Positions 24,802 to 33,784 are shown, counted from the stretch's first letter. The stretch is DNA of 64,000 bases from Pseudomonas putida W15Oct28 (GCF_000708715.2 NZ_JENB01000012.1:62001-126000), one strand, 5' to 3'. The notes: generated by a model from the sequence alone, not told the origin. A program made the numbers and translations.

Positions 24802-26178
24802 ATGTCGGTACCCCCGCGTGCCGTTCAGCTTAACGAAGCGAACGCGTTCCTTAAGGAACATCCTGAGGTTCTCTACGTTGACCTTCTGATTGCAGATATG
24901 AATGGTGTGGTGCGTGGCAAGCGCATTGAGCGCACCAGCCTCCACAAGGTTTACGAGAAAGGCATCAACCTGCCGGCCTCCCTCTTCGCCCTGGACATCA
25001 ACGGTTCCACCGTCGAAAGCACCGGGCTTGGCCTGGACATCGGCGATGCTGACCGCATCTGCTACCCGATCCCCGACACGCTCTGTAATGAGCCGTGGCA
25101 AAAGCGCCCCACTGCCCAACTGCTGATGACCATGCACGAGATCGAAGGCGAGCCGTTCTTCGCCGACCCTCGTGAAGTACTGCGTCAGGTAGTGAGCAAG
25201 TTCGACGAACTGGGCCTTACCATCTGCGCTGCATTCGAGCTGGAGTTCTACCTGATCGACCAGGAGAACGTGAACGGCCGCCCACAGCCGCCGCGCTCGC
25301 CAATTTCGGGCAAACGCCCGCAGTCGACCCAGGTGTACCTGATCGACGACCTCGACGAATATGCCGACTGCCTGCAGGACATCCTTGAAGGCGCGAAAGA
25401 ACAAGGCATCCCGGCTGACGCCATCGTCAAGGAAAGCGCCCCGGCGCAGTTCGAAGTCAACCTGCACCACGTGCCCGACCCGCTCAAGGCCTGCGACTAC
25501 GCGGTACTGCTCAAGCGGTTGATCAAGAACATCGCCTACGACCATGAAATGGACACCACCTTCATGGCCAAGCCCTACCCGGGCCAGGCAGGCAACGGCC
25601 TGCATGTACACATTTCCGTGCTGGACAAAGATGGCAACAACATCTTCACCAGCGAGGATCCCGAGCAGAACGCCGCGCTACGTCACGCTGTCGGCGGTGT
25701 GCTCGAGACCCTGCCCGCGTCCATGGCGTTCCTTTGCCCGAACGTCAACTCGTACCGCCGCTTTGGCGCGCAGTTCTATGTACCGAACGCGCCAAGCTGG
25801 GGCCTGGACAACCGCACCGTAGCGCTGCGGGTGCCAACAGGCTCTGCCGATGCCGTGCGCCTCGAGCACCGGGTAGCCGGCGCCGATGCCAACCCGTACC
25901 TGATGATGGCGGCCGTGCTGGCTGGCGTGCACCATGGCCTGACCAACAAGATCGAGCCGGGCAAACCGATCGAAGGCAACTCGTACGAACAGCTGGAGCA
26001 AAGCCTGCCGAACAACCTGCGCGATGCCCTGCGCGAGCTGGACGACAGCGAGATCCTCAACAAGTACATCGATCCGAAGTACATCGACATCTTTGTCGCG
26101 TGCAAGGAAAGCGAGCTGGAGGAGTTCGAGCATTCGATCTCCGACCTCGAGTACAACTGGTACCTGCACACCGTGTAA
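24802..26178 (+). CDS. spuB: Gamma-glutamylpolyamine synthetase SpuB (glutamine synthetase-like)
   Basis: The 458-residue glutamine synthetase paralogue is divergent from spuI. Landmarks are YVDLLIADMNGVVRGKRIER near the N-terminus, AAFELEFYLID, FEVNLHHVPDPLKACD, ATP-site FMAKPYPGQAGNGLHVHIS, the active-site loop SYRRFGAQFYVPNAPSWGLD, and GADANPYLMMAAVLAGV. SpuI and SpuB probably differ in polyamine preference, as reported for PauA-type enzymes of P. aeruginosa. The gene ends at a strong intrinsic terminator 2 bases after the stop. Confidence 0.9.
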   Translation: MSVPPRAVQLNEANAFLKEHPEVLYVDLLIADMNGVVRGKRIERTSLHKVYEKGINLPASLFALDINGSTVESTGLGLDIGDADRICYPIPDTLCNEPWQKRPTAQLLMTMHEIEGEPFFADPREVLRQVVSKFDELGLTICAAFELEFYLIDQENVNGRPQPPRSPISGKRPQSTQVYLIDDLDEYADCLQDILEGAKEQGIPADAIVKESAPAQFEVNLHHVPDPLKACDYAVLLKRLIKNIAYDHEMDTTFMAKPYPGQAGNGLHVHISVLDKDGNNIFTSEDPEQNAALRHAVGGVLETLPASMAFLCPNVNSYRRFGAQFYVPNAPSWGLDNRTVALRVPTGSADAVRLEHRVAGADANPYLMMAAVLAGVHHGLTNKIEPGKPIEGNSYEQLEQSLPNNLRDALRELDDSEILNKYIDPKYIDIFVACKESELEEFEHSISDLEYNWYLHTV

Positions 26179-26180
26179 AA

Positions 26181-26209
26181 AAACGCCGCCCTCAAGGGCG
26201 GCGTTTTTG
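26181..26209 (+). terminator. Intrinsic terminator of spuB
   Basis: AAACGCCGCCC (26181-26191) and GGGCGGCGTTT (26196-26206) form an 11-bp perfect stem with a 4-base loop, running directly into a T-tract. Confidence 0.95.
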
Positions 26210-26229
26210 TTTGTGATCGGTGTCGCCTG

Positions 26230-26320
26230 CTTCGCGGGCATGCCCGCTCCCACAGGTACACCACAGGCTTCAGGCCTGGAGATCACCCTGTGGGAGCGGG
26301 CGAGCCCGCGAAGAGGCCGG
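26230..26320. repeat. REP doublet between convergent spuB and argA
   Basis: Inverted GTGGGAGCGGGC-family REPs flank a 33-base spacer between two gene ends, a usual REP position. Confidence 0.9.
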
Positions 26321-26327
26321 TACAGGC

Positions 26328-27626
26328 CTACAAGGACTTCTCGAAAATCTTGGAGTTGCGCTGGTAGTTGTACAGCGAAGCCCGCGCCGATGGCAGCCGC
26401 TCCACGCCGCTAGGTGCAAACCCGCGCTCGCGGAACCAGTGCGCCGTACGCGTCGTCAGCACGAACAGGGTATTCAACCCCATCTGCCGCGCCCGGCTCT
26501 CGATACGCTCCAGCAATTCATCCCCACGCCCACCGTGGCGATACTCCGGGTTCACCGCCAGGCACGCCAGCTCCCCGGCTTCGGAATCGGCAATCGGATA
26601 CAGCGCCGCACAGGCGATGATCATGCCCTCGCGCTCGACCACGCTGAACTGCTCGATCTCACGCTCCAGCACTTCACGCGAGCGGCGCACCAGGATGCCC
26701 TGCTCTTCCAGCGGGCTGATCAGCTCCAGCAAGCCGCCAACGTCCTCGATGGTCGCTTCGCGCACCACTTCGAACTGCTCCTGCGACACCAGCGTACCGC
26801 CACCGCCACGGGTGAACAGCTCGGTCAGCAGCGCGCCGTCTTCGGCATAACTGACAATGTGGCTGCGTGCCACGCCGCCCTTGCAGGCCTCGGCAGCGGC
26901 GTCCAGCAGCTCGCCCTGGTAGTCGCTGCCCAGGCGCTGCAGGTGCGGGGCAACCTGCTGCGGGCGCAGTTCCCGCACCAGCTTGCCGTCCGCATCCAGC
27001 AGGCCCGGCTCGGCACCGAACAGCAGCAACTTGTCGGCCCCCAGTTCGATGGCGGCACGAGTAGCCACGTCTTCGCAGGCCAGGTTGAAGATTTCGCCGG
27101 TGGGCGAGTAACCCAGCGGCGACAACAGCACGATGGAACGCTCGTCGAGCAGGCGGCTGATGCCCTTGCGGTCGACCCGGCGCACTTCACCGGTGTGGTG
27201 GTAGTCCACCCCTTCGAGCACGCCGATCGGCCGCGCGGTGACCAGGTTGCCCGACGCCACGCGCAGGCGCGAGCCCTGCATCGGCGAAGCGGCAATGTCC
27301 ATCGACAGGCGCGCCTCGATGGCCAGGCGCAAGGCGCCAACGGCATCGATCACGCAGTCCAGGGTGGCGGCATCGGTGATACGCAGGCCATGGTGGTAGT
27401 GGGGGGTCAGCCCGCGATCGGCCAGGCGGCTTTCGATCTGCGGGCGCGAGCCATGCACCAGCACCAGGCGCACGCCAAGGCTGTGCAGCAACACCAGGTC
27501 GTGGACGATGTTGCCGAAATTAGGGTGTTCCACCCCATCGCCAGGGAGCATGACCACGAAGGTGCAGTCGCGATGGGCATTGATGTACGGGGAGGCATGA
27601 CGCAGCCAGTTGACGTAGTCGGGCAT
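26328..27626 (-). CDS. argA: N-acetylglutamate synthase ArgA
   Basis: ArgA makes N-acetylglutamate from glutamate and acetyl-CoA, the first step of arginine synthesis. The 432 residues have an N-terminal amino-acid-kinase-like domain (about 1-285; FVVMLPGDGVEHPNF, VLVHGSRPQIE) that binds arginine as feedback inhibitor, and a C-terminal GNAT domain with LACLAVNPEYRHGGRGDELL forming the acetyl-CoA pocket. Length and order match the classical bacterial enzyme. It lies 124 bases after argE on the same strand, so the two may be co-expressed. Confidence 0.96.
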   Translation of the reverse strand: MPDYVNWLRHASPYINAHRDCTFVVMLPGDGVEHPNFGNIVHDLVLLHSLGVRLVLVHGSRPQIESRLADRGLTPHYHHGLRITDAATLDCVIDAVGALRLAIEARLSMDIAASPMQGSRLRVASGNLVTARPIGVLEGVDYHHTGEVRRVDRKGISRLLDERSIVLLSPLGYSPTGEIFNLACEDVATRAAIELGADKLLLFGAEPGLLDADGKLVRELRPQQVAPHLQRLGSDYQGELLDAAAEACKGGVARSHIVSYAEDGALLTELFTRGGGGTLVSQEQFEVVREATIEDVGGLLELISPLEEQGILVRRSREVLEREIEQFSVVEREGMIIACAALYPIADSEAGELACLAVNPEYRHGGRGDELLERIESRARQMGLNTLFVLTTRTAHWFRERGFAPSGVERLPSARASLYNYQRNSKIFEKSL

Positions 27627-27750
27627 GACAGGGCCTGTGGATAAGTGGACGGAGAACGGCGATACAAGGGGCGTTCAAGATCATCGTCGGAACAGGCTTG
27701 CGGTCACGCGCGGTCTCCTCTAGGCAGGAACGAATCAACTCGATTGACGT

Positions 27751-28893
27751 TTAGTGCAGGCAATAGTGCCGGATCAGGTCACGCAATAGACGCACGGTAG
27801 GCTCGATTCGTGACATTTCAAGGTATTCGCCGGGCTGGTGGGCACAGGCGATGTCGCCAGGGCCCAGCACGATGGTCTGGCAGCCCAGCTGCTGAAGATA
27901 AGGCGCTTCGGTGCCGAACGCCACCGCTTCGGCGCGATGGCCGGTCAGGCGTTCCGCCACTTGCACCAGTTCGGCATCGGCAGCCTGCTCGAACGGCGGC
28001 ACCTCCGGGAACAGGGGTGCGTAGTCGATGCGCACATCATGGCGCTCGGCCACGGGCACCAGCTTCTCGCGAATGGCTGCGCGCAGCTGTTCTACATCCA
28101 TGCCCGGCAACGGCCGCAGGTCGAATTCAAGCGCACACTGGCCGCAAATGCGGTTGGGGTTGTCACCGCCATGGATGCAGCCAAAGTTCAGGGTCGGGGT
28201 CGGCACGGTGAACTGTGGGTTGCGGTAGGTCTGCTGCCATTGCTGGCGCAGGCCCATCAGCTCGCCCATTACCGCATGCATGGCCTCCATGGCGCTGCGG
28301 CCCAGGCTTGGGTCCGACGAATGGCCGCTGCGCCCGAGGATGTCGATGCGGTCCATGAGAATGCCCTTGTGCATGCGGATCGGCCGCAGCCCGGTAGGCT
28401 CGCCGATTACCGCCGCACGGCCCAGCGGCTGGCCAGCCTCGGCCAGGGCGCGGGCACCGGACATGGAGCTTTCTTCGTCGCAGGTGGCGAGAATCAGCAG
28501 CGGCTGCTTGAAGTCGTGCTCCAACAGCGGGATGACCGCTTCGATGACCAGGGCAAAAAAGCCCTTCATGTCGCAACTGCCCAGGCCGACCCAGCGGCCA
28601 TCGACCTCGGTCAGCTTCAGCGGGTCGCTGGCCCACAGTTGTTCGTCATAAGGGACGGTGTCGCTGTGCCCGGCCAGCACCAGGCCACCCGGGCCGCTGC
28701 CACGGCTGGCCAGCAGGTTGAACTTGCCCGGCGTGACCTGCTGGATGTCGCATGCAAACCCCAGGTCGCCCAGCCACCCCGCCAGCAGGTCAATGACCTG
28801 GCGGTTGGACTGGTCCAGCGCAGGCTGGGTGCAACTGACCGAAGGCGCGGCGATCAAGGCGGCAAACTGGTCTTTCAGCGTCGGCAACGGCAT
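27751..28893 (-). CDS. argE: Acetylornithine deacetylase ArgE (M20 metallopeptidase family)
   Basis: This zinc enzyme releases ornithine from N-acetylornithine. I start it at 28893 because GAGGAG lies 7 bases upstream; from the alternative ATG at 28899 the spacing would be only one base. That gives 380 residues from MPLPTLKDQFAALI. Metal-site words are LAGHSDTVPYDEQLW, GSCDMKGFFAL and CDEESSMSGARAL, and a dimerisation domain (about 185-290) contains GRSGHSSDPSLGRSAMEAMH. Pseudomonads also use the ArgJ acetyl-transfer cycle, so ArgE may serve acetylated compounds beyond biosynthesis. Confidence 0.93.
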   Translation of the reverse strand: MPLPTLKDQFAALIAAPSVSCTQPALDQSNRQVIDLLAGWLGDLGFACDIQQVTPGKFNLLASRGSGPGGLVLAGHSDTVPYDEQLWASDPLKLTEVDGRWVGLGSCDMKGFFALVIEAVIPLLEHDFKQPLLILATCDEESSMSGARALAEAGQPLGRAAVIGEPTGLRPIRMHKGILMDRIDILGRSGHSSDPSLGRSAMEAMHAVMGELMGLRQQWQQTYRNPQFTVPTPTLNFGCIHGGDNPNRICGQCALEFDLRPLPGMDVEQLRAAIREKLVPVAERHDVRIDYAPLFPEVPPFEQAADAELVQVAERLTGHRAEAVAFGTEAPYLQQLGCQTIVLGPGDIACAHQPGEYLEMSRIEPTVRLLRDLIRHYCLH

Positions 28894-29008
28894 GCACATA
28901 CTCCTCGGAAGCGTTGCCCATCATAGGGCTATCCGCCGTCTGGAATAAACCGTTGGCGGCTGACTGCTGTAGACTCTCCGCCAACCACGCCCCTCTTTCG
29001 AGTCTGTG

Positions 29009-30376
29009 ATGCACAAAGAAACCGAACTGAAGCTCCGCGCCAGCCGCGAGACCCTTGCCGCCCTGCGCGAGCACCCTCTGCTGAAAAAGCGCAACAAGTC
29101 CGGTTGGCAGACCCGTGAACTGCTCAACCAGTACTTCGACACCCCCGAGCGTGAGCTGTCCGCCGCCCGTGTCGCCCTGCGCCTGCGCCGCGATGGCGAC
29201 GCCGTGATCCAGACCCTCAAGTGCCGCGGCACCAGCGTGGCCGGCCTGTCCGAGCGCAACGAGTACGAATGGAACCTGGACAAGGCCAAGCTCGACCTGA
29301 AGAAGCTGGACGCCACCTGCTGGCCCGAGCAACTGGCAGGCCTGGACAAGAAAACCATCAAGCCGCTGTTCACCACCGACTTCAGCCGTGAATACGCCGA
29401 AATCGCCTGGGGCCGCGGCAAGAGCAAAGTGGTTATCGAGGCCGCGCTGGACCAAGGCTTCGTGATCGCCGGCAAGCGCAAGGAAGAAATCTGCGAGCTG
29501 GAGCTGGAACTGCGCGAAGGTGACCCGCAAGCACTGCTGGAGCTGGCCGCCGAGCTGGCCGCCAGCCTGCCGCTGATGCCCTGCGACATCAGCAAGGCCG
29601 AGCGTGGCTACCGCCTGCTGGAGCCGGACAGCTACGAGCTGGGCCTGCCGCACACCGAGCTGGAAGCCGAGATGGCCCTGGACGACGCCTACGCCGCATT
29701 GGCCTGGCAACTGCTGGGCAGCAGCCAGCGCCTGGCCGAGCAGTACCGTCACAACGGCCACTGGCGCCTGCTGCAGGACTGGGTCGAGTGCCTGAGCGAA
29801 CTGCGCGCCCTCACCGCCAGCCTGGGCCAGGCCGCGCCGCGTGCCAGCACCCGTGACCTGCGCACCAGCCTCGACGCCCTGCTGGAAGACTGGCGCCCGC
29901 TGGTGCAGGCCGGCAACGATGACGAAGACATCCGCCGCGCCGCCCCCGAGCAGTTCGCCGAAGAACTGGAAGACGTGCGCTGGGGCCAGTTCTCGCTGGA
30001 AACCTCGCGCTGGCTGCTGGCCCGTGCCTGGACCGTGGAGCGCAAAGGCCGTGGCGAACGCCAGGGCAAGGCGCAGCTGGCCAGCTGGCTGGCACACCTG
30101 CTGGGCGAAGAAGGCCGTGCACTGAAGCTGCCGCTGTACACCCAGCGCCCGGAAGACCTGGCCGAGCAGCTGCCACGTATCGAGCAGCTGCTGGCCTGGC
30201 TGCACCATGCCCGCCAGGTGCTGGAAGCGCCGCAGATGGACCGCCTGTATGGCGACCTGAAGAAGCTGCACGAACTGGCCGAACTGCCGATCAGCGATGA
30301 AGTGCTGGAAGCCCGTATCGAACAGGCTCGGGCTGTTGACCAGAGCCGCGGCTGGAAGCACCTGCTCAAGGCTTGA
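29009..30376 (+). CDS. CYTH/CHAD domain protein, probable inorganic triphosphatase
   Basis: The N-terminal CYTH domain (about 1-205) carries the ExExK metal/phosphate motif at HKETELKLR and a run of basic and acidic strand residues (ALRLRRDGDAVIQTLKCRG, EYEWNLD), typical of YgiF-type triphosphatases. The C-terminal part (about 215-455) is a helical CHAD domain with conserved basic and His residues; such domains bind polyphosphate. The ATG at 29009 directly follows a GTG at 29006 and is the better start. It is divergent from argE. The same window holds ppx and ppk, so a polyphosphate-related role is plausible. Confidence 0.9.
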   Translation: MHKETELKLRASRETLAALREHPLLKKRNKSGWQTRELLNQYFDTPERELSAARVALRLRRDGDAVIQTLKCRGTSVAGLSERNEYEWNLDKAKLDLKKLDATCWPEQLAGLDKKTIKPLFTTDFSREYAEIAWGRGKSKVVIEAALDQGFVIAGKRKEEICELELELREGDPQALLELAAELAASLPLMPCDISKAERGYRLLEPDSYELGLPHTELEAEMALDDAYAALAWQLLGSSQRLAEQYRHNGHWRLLQDWVECLSELRALTASLGQAAPRASTRDLRTSLDALLEDWRPLVQAGNDDEDIRRAAPEQFAEELEDVRWGQFSLETSRWLLARAWTVERKGRGERQGKAQLASWLAHLLGEEGRALKLPLYTQRPEDLAEQLPRIEQLLAWLHHARQVLEAPQMDRLYGDLKKLHELAELPISDEVLEARIEQARAVDQSRGWKHLLKA

Positions 30377-30390
30377 GACCGCGTTGCATT

Positions 30391-30475
30391 CTTCGCGGGC
30401 TCGCCCGCTCCCACAGGTACAGCGCAGGCCTCAGGCTTGGCGCCCAACCTGTGGGAGCGGGCATGCCCGCGAATA
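30391..30475. repeat. REP doublet between convergent CYTH/CHAD and Lrp genes
   Basis: Inverted GTGGGAGCGGGC-family copies fill the 102-base gap between the two stop codons almost completely. Confidence 0.9.
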
Positions 30476-30478
30476 GCC

Positions 30479-30949
30479 TCAGCGCGAAAGTGGCAGGCTG
30501 GTGGTGGACTTGATCTCCGACAGCGCCACAATCGAATTCACTTCCTGGATGCCCGGCACGTTCGACAGCTTTTCGAAGAAAAAGCGCTCGTAAGCTTCGA
30601 TGTCCGACGTGACGATGCGCAGTAGAAAGTCTACCGACCCCATCAGCACATAACACTCCAGCACCTCCGGAAACCCGCGGATCGCCTCGGTGAATTCGGT
30701 AAAGTTGGAGCGCCCGTGAGCATTGAGCTTCACCTCGGCGAAAATTTGCGTGTTCAGGCCGACCTTCTTGCGGTCCAGCAAAGTCACCTGCCCGCGAATC
30801 ACCCCCTCTTCCTTCAAGCGCTGAATGCGCCGCCAGCACGGCGATTGCGACAGCCCCACGCGCTCGGCGATCTGCGCGCTGGACAGCGAAGCGTCCTCTT
30901 GCAGCAGTTCAAGAATACGGCGGTCGTAAGCGTCCAGCTCGCTGTGCAT
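30479..30949 (-). CDS. Lrp/AsnC family transcriptional regulator
   Basis: This 156-residue feast/famine regulator has an N-terminal winged HTH (about 1-60; LDAYDRRILELLQEDASLSS, AERVGLSQSPCWRRIQRLKE) and a C-terminal RAM/ACT effector domain (about 70-150; VLECYVLMGSVDFLLRIVTSD). The effector is not predictable by eye, but the family senses amino acids. It is divergent from a small unknown gene at 31076. The shared gap has a short dyad (31005-31017) and repeated GCGAAA words that could be its own binding site. Confidence 0.93.
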   Translation of the reverse strand: MHSELDAYDRRILELLQEDASLSSAQIAERVGLSQSPCWRRIQRLKEEGVIRGQVTLLDRKKVGLNTQIFAEVKLNAHGRSNFTEFTEAIRGFPEVLECYVLMGSVDFLLRIVTSDIEAYERFFFEKLSNVPGIQEVNSIVALSEIKSTTSLPLSR

Positions 30950-30998
30950 TATTCAATCTCCTGAAAGCCAAAATCTGAATCAATCAATTCGCCAACAC

Positions 30999-31021
30999 AG
31001 CGAAATGATCAAATCATAGCG
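30999..31021. promoter_or_regulatory. Possible Lrp-type operator in the divergent gap
   Basis: ATGAT-CAA-ATCAT (31005-31017) is a perfect short dyad flanked by direct repeats AGCGAAA on both sides. It lies between the Lrp-family gene and the gene at 31076, where autoregulators usually bind. Inference only. Confidence 0.35.
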
Positions 31022-31075
31022 AAAAAATGCCGCCGCTAACGTGCAAGAATTTCTCCCACATTCGCGGAGACCAGC

Positions 31076-31381
31076 ATGAACGCACAGCCCCGTACCGACG
31101 CCTGGGCCGCCAGCAACGCCCACAGCACCGTGCACTATCGCCTGCAGGCCGAAGCCGAGCCCGACAGCCTGTGCCGCGTGCTCAACCTGTTTGCCCTGCA
31201 GTTCCTGACCCCGCACAGCGTGCACGTCAGCCAACAGGATGACTGGCTGGATATCGAAGTCGGTATCGGCGGCCTGAGCTGGCACCGGGCCGAGGTGATT
31301 GCGCAGAAACTGCGTAACCTGGTGTGTGTGGGTGAGGTGAGCCTGAGCAATGCACAGCGGGTGGCTCTGGCGGTGGTCTGA
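31076..31381 (+). CDS. Small hypothetical protein, possibly ACT-like
   Basis: I do not recognise a named family for these 101 residues. GGAG lies 7 bases before the ATG. The central part, HYRLQAEAEPDSLCRVLNLF then SVHVSQQDDWLDIEVGIG, has the beta-alpha-beta-beta spacing of ACT domains, with a short helix AEVIAQKLRNLVCVGEVSLS after it. No signal peptide or membrane helix is seen. It is divergent from an Lrp/AsnC regulator, so it may be its target or modulator. Codon use matches the neighbours, so recent transfer is unlikely. Confidence 0.75.
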   Translation: MNAQPRTDAWAASNAHSTVHYRLQAEAEPDSLCRVLNLFALQFLTPHSVHVSQQDDWLDIEVGIGGLSWHRAEVIAQKLRNLVCVGEVSLSNAQRVALAVV

Positions 31382-31396
31382 GCCCTCTGCTTTACC

Positions 31397-31502
31397 TGTG
31401 CCGGCCTTTTCGCGGGCTCGCCCGCTCCCACAGGATTTCCACCGACCTCAAATCCTGTGGTGTTCCTGTGGGAGCGGGCGAGCCCGCGAAGAGGCCGGCA
31501 CA
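31397..31502. repeat. REP doublet with extended outer palindrome
   Basis: Inverted GTGGGAGCGGGC-family REPs; the outer arms TGTGCCGGCCT and AGGCCGGCACA extend the pairing, so the whole 106 bases can fold as one long hairpin. Confidence 0.9.
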
Positions 31503-31597
31503 TGCACAGCAAAATCCCGAAACCCTTCACCTCCGATGCCCTTCCACCGCCCGGCTAGCCTTGATCAGCACTCCCCCATCAGGCACGGACGCCAACC

Positions 31598-33271
31598 ATG
31601 CACACCTCCGACAACCCGGCACTCGACCTGAAGCGCGTGCTCCAGGCCCTGCTCACCGACCGGCACCTGCACGCCACCGACACCCTGCAAGTACTCGAAC
31701 ACGCCGCCGCCCACGCCACCGGCCACCCGCTCGAACAAATCGCCGCCTGCAACCTGGAAGACCGCCGGCAACCCGGCCAACTGCTGGACCTGGACCACCT
31801 CTGCCAATGGCTGGCCGGCAAGGTCGGCCAGCCCTACCTGCGTATCGACCCCATGCAACTCGACCTGCCCCAGGTCGCGGGCCTGGTGTCCCCCGCTTTC
31901 GCCCAGCGCCATGGCATCCTCATCGTCGCCGACGACCCCTCTGGCATCACCGTCGCCAGTGCCCAGCCCTACCAGGACGACTGGCAGGCTGACCTGGCCC
32001 GCAGCCTGGGCCGGCCTATCCGCCGCGTGCTGGCCAGCCCAATGCAGATCCGCCAGTCAGGGCAGTCGTTTCACCGCCTGGCCCAGTCGGTAAAGGGCGC
32101 GCAGCATCAGCAATCGGCCAGCCTGGGCGAACTTGAACAGTGGCTGGAACTGGGCAAGCGCCAGGCCGAGGCCAGCGCCGACGACGCGCACATCGTGCAT
32201 ATCGTCGACTGGCTGCTGCAATACGCCATTGATCAGCGCGCCAGCGATATCCACTTGGAACCCCGGCGCGAACAGGGGCAGTTGCGCTACCGCATCGATG
32301 GCCTGCTGCACACCGTCTATGCCTTCCCCGCCGGGGTCACCCTGGCGCTGATCAGCCGCCTGAAACACCTGGGCCGCATGGACGTTGCAGAAAAGCGCCG
32401 CCCGCAGGACGGCCGCCTGCAAAGCCGGCTACCAGGGGGCAGCGAAGTGGAGCTACGGCTGTCGACCCTGCCGACCCCGTTCGGCGAAAAGCTGGTACTG
32501 CGCCTGTTCAACCCACGTCAACTGCACGAAGGCTTCGACCGCCTCGGTCTGGAGGGGCCACAGCTGGCCCAGTGGCAAGGCCTGCTGCGTCAGCGCCAGG
32601 GCATCATCCTGGTCACCGGCCCCACCGGTTCAGGCAAGACCAGCACGCTGTACGCCAGCCTCAAGCTGCTGGCCACGCCGCAGGTCAACCTGTGCACCAT
32701 CGAAGACCCGATCGAGCGCCTGGAGCCCGCCTTCAACCAGCTGCAAGTCCAGCCCGCGCTGGACCTGGGTTTTGCCAGCGCCGTGCGGGCCATGCTGCGC
32801 CAGGACCCGGACATCATCATGATCGGCGAAATCCGCGACCGCGAAACGGCCTTGGTGGCGGTGCAGGCAGCCCTGACCGGGCACCTGGTACTGTCGACCC
32901 TGCATACCAACGACGCCTGCGCCGCGATCACCCGCCTGCAAGAACTGGGTGTGGCCGACTATCTGATAAAGGCCACACTGGTCGGTGTCATGGCCCAGCG
33001 CCTGGTACGCACTGTGTGCTCGGACTGTGGGGCGAATGCATCAGCGACCTGCCGAACCTGCCGTGGCACCGGCTTTCATGGGCGCACGGGTTTGTTCGAA
33101 CTGCTGCAGCCCAGCGAAAGCCTGCGTGCAATGATTGGCCCGAACGCCGACCTGACCCGTTTACGGCATCAGGCGCTGGCCGATGGCTTGATTGACCTGC
33201 GCCGTTGTGGCGAGGCGAAAGTGGCACGTGGGCAGACCCGTGCGGCAGAAGTACTGCGCGTCTGCAGCTGA
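31598..33271 (+). CDS. Orphan GspE/PulE-type secretion ATPase
   Basis: This 557-residue type II secretion/type IV pilus assembly ATPase homologue has N-terminal GspE-N-like domains (about 1-190). The catalytic domain carries Walker A GPTGSGKTS (341-349), the Asp box CTIEDPIERLEP (366-377), Walker B DPDIIMIGEIRD (403-414) and His box GHLVLSTLHTND (428-439). A CxxC pair set follows: Cys474, Cys477, Cys485 and Cys488. The gap between the pairs is only 7 residues, far shorter than in standard GspE, where a larger zinc subdomain is present. No other secretion or pilus gene adjoins it, so its partner complex is unknown. It could serve a pilus or secretion system encoded elsewhere. Confidence 0.92.
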   Translation: MHTSDNPALDLKRVLQALLTDRHLHATDTLQVLEHAAAHATGHPLEQIAACNLEDRRQPGQLLDLDHLCQWLAGKVGQPYLRIDPMQLDLPQVAGLVSPAFAQRHGILIVADDPSGITVASAQPYQDDWQADLARSLGRPIRRVLASPMQIRQSGQSFHRLAQSVKGAQHQQSASLGELEQWLELGKRQAEASADDAHIVHIVDWLLQYAIDQRASDIHLEPRREQGQLRYRIDGLLHTVYAFPAGVTLALISRLKHLGRMDVAEKRRPQDGRLQSRLPGGSEVELRLSTLPTPFGEKLVLRLFNPRQLHEGFDRLGLEGPQLAQWQGLLRQRQGIILVTGPTGSGKTSTLYASLKLLATPQVNLCTIEDPIERLEPAFNQLQVQPALDLGFASAVRAMLRQDPDIIMIGEIRDRETALVAVQAALTGHLVLSTLHTNDACAAITRLQELGVADYLIKATLVGVMAQRLVRTVCSDCGANASATCRTCRGTGFHGRTGLFELLQPSESLRAMIGPNADLTRLRHQALADGLIDLRRCGEAKVARGQTRAAEVLRVCS

Positions 33272-33359
33272 CGAAAAGTGCTTTGTATTCAAGGAACTTG
33301 CCTTGCCCGGGAAGATCCAACGGCGCATCTTCAACCCTCACCCTTCGAGGTGTTTCAAC

Positions 33360-33674
33360 ATGCGTCTCAAAACCGCCATCGCCGCTGCTGCGTTGCTTTC
33401 GCTGCCTATCGGCTCGGCCATGGCCGATACCTTCTGGCGTAACGTGATGACTTCCGGTGCTACCACGGCATCGAGCTACCTGACCTCGCACGATCACAAA
33501 CTGGTTGTGGCCGCGCAGGATGACGCCAGCAGCTTCGTCGCCAGCGAAGGCGCGATCCGCGGGCCGTTCCTGGAAGCGGCCATGCGCCAGGCGCGGGCAG
33601 AGAACCCAGGGATGCAGGCTTCCGACATGGAGCTGGCCAATGCCATCCTGGCCAAGAATGCAGTAGCCGAGTAA
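33360..33674 (+). CDS. DUF2388 domain secreted protein
   Basis: The protein has 104 residues with a clear signal peptide, MRLKTAIAAAALLSLPIGSA cleaved near AMA-DTFWRN. The mature part reads TSGATTASSYLTSHDHKLVV, then DDASSFVASEGAIRGPFLEA, matching the pseudomonad-specific DUF2388 family by memory. Its function is unknown. The ATG at 33360 is chosen because the signal peptide starts there. It lies 88 bases after the GspE-type gene, so co-transcription is possible and it might be a substrate or partner, but there is no direct evidence. Confidence 0.85.
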   Translation: MRLKTAIAAAALLSLPIGSAMADTFWRNVMTSGATTASSYLTSHDHKLVVAAQDDASSFVASEGAIRGPFLEAAMRQARAENPGMQASDMELANAILAKNAVAE

Positions 33675-33680
33675 CCGCGT

Positions 33681-33771
33681 CGCCTGCTTCGCGGGCCTGC
33701 CCGCTCCCACAGGGACCGCACAACGCTGAATCTTGTGCAATTTCTGTGGGAGCGGGCAAGCCCGCGAAGCA
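33681..33771. repeat. REP doublet between convergent DUF2388 gene and gcvP
   Basis: Inverted GTGGGAGCGGGC-family copies with a 35-base spacer, ending 14 bases before the gcvP stop. Confidence 0.9.
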
Positions 33772-33784
33772 TCCAGCACCGACC

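Noticed and set aside
24727..25611. 294-codon minus-strand ORF opposite spuB
   Set aside because: The plus-strand glutamine synthetase homologue is clear and covers the region.
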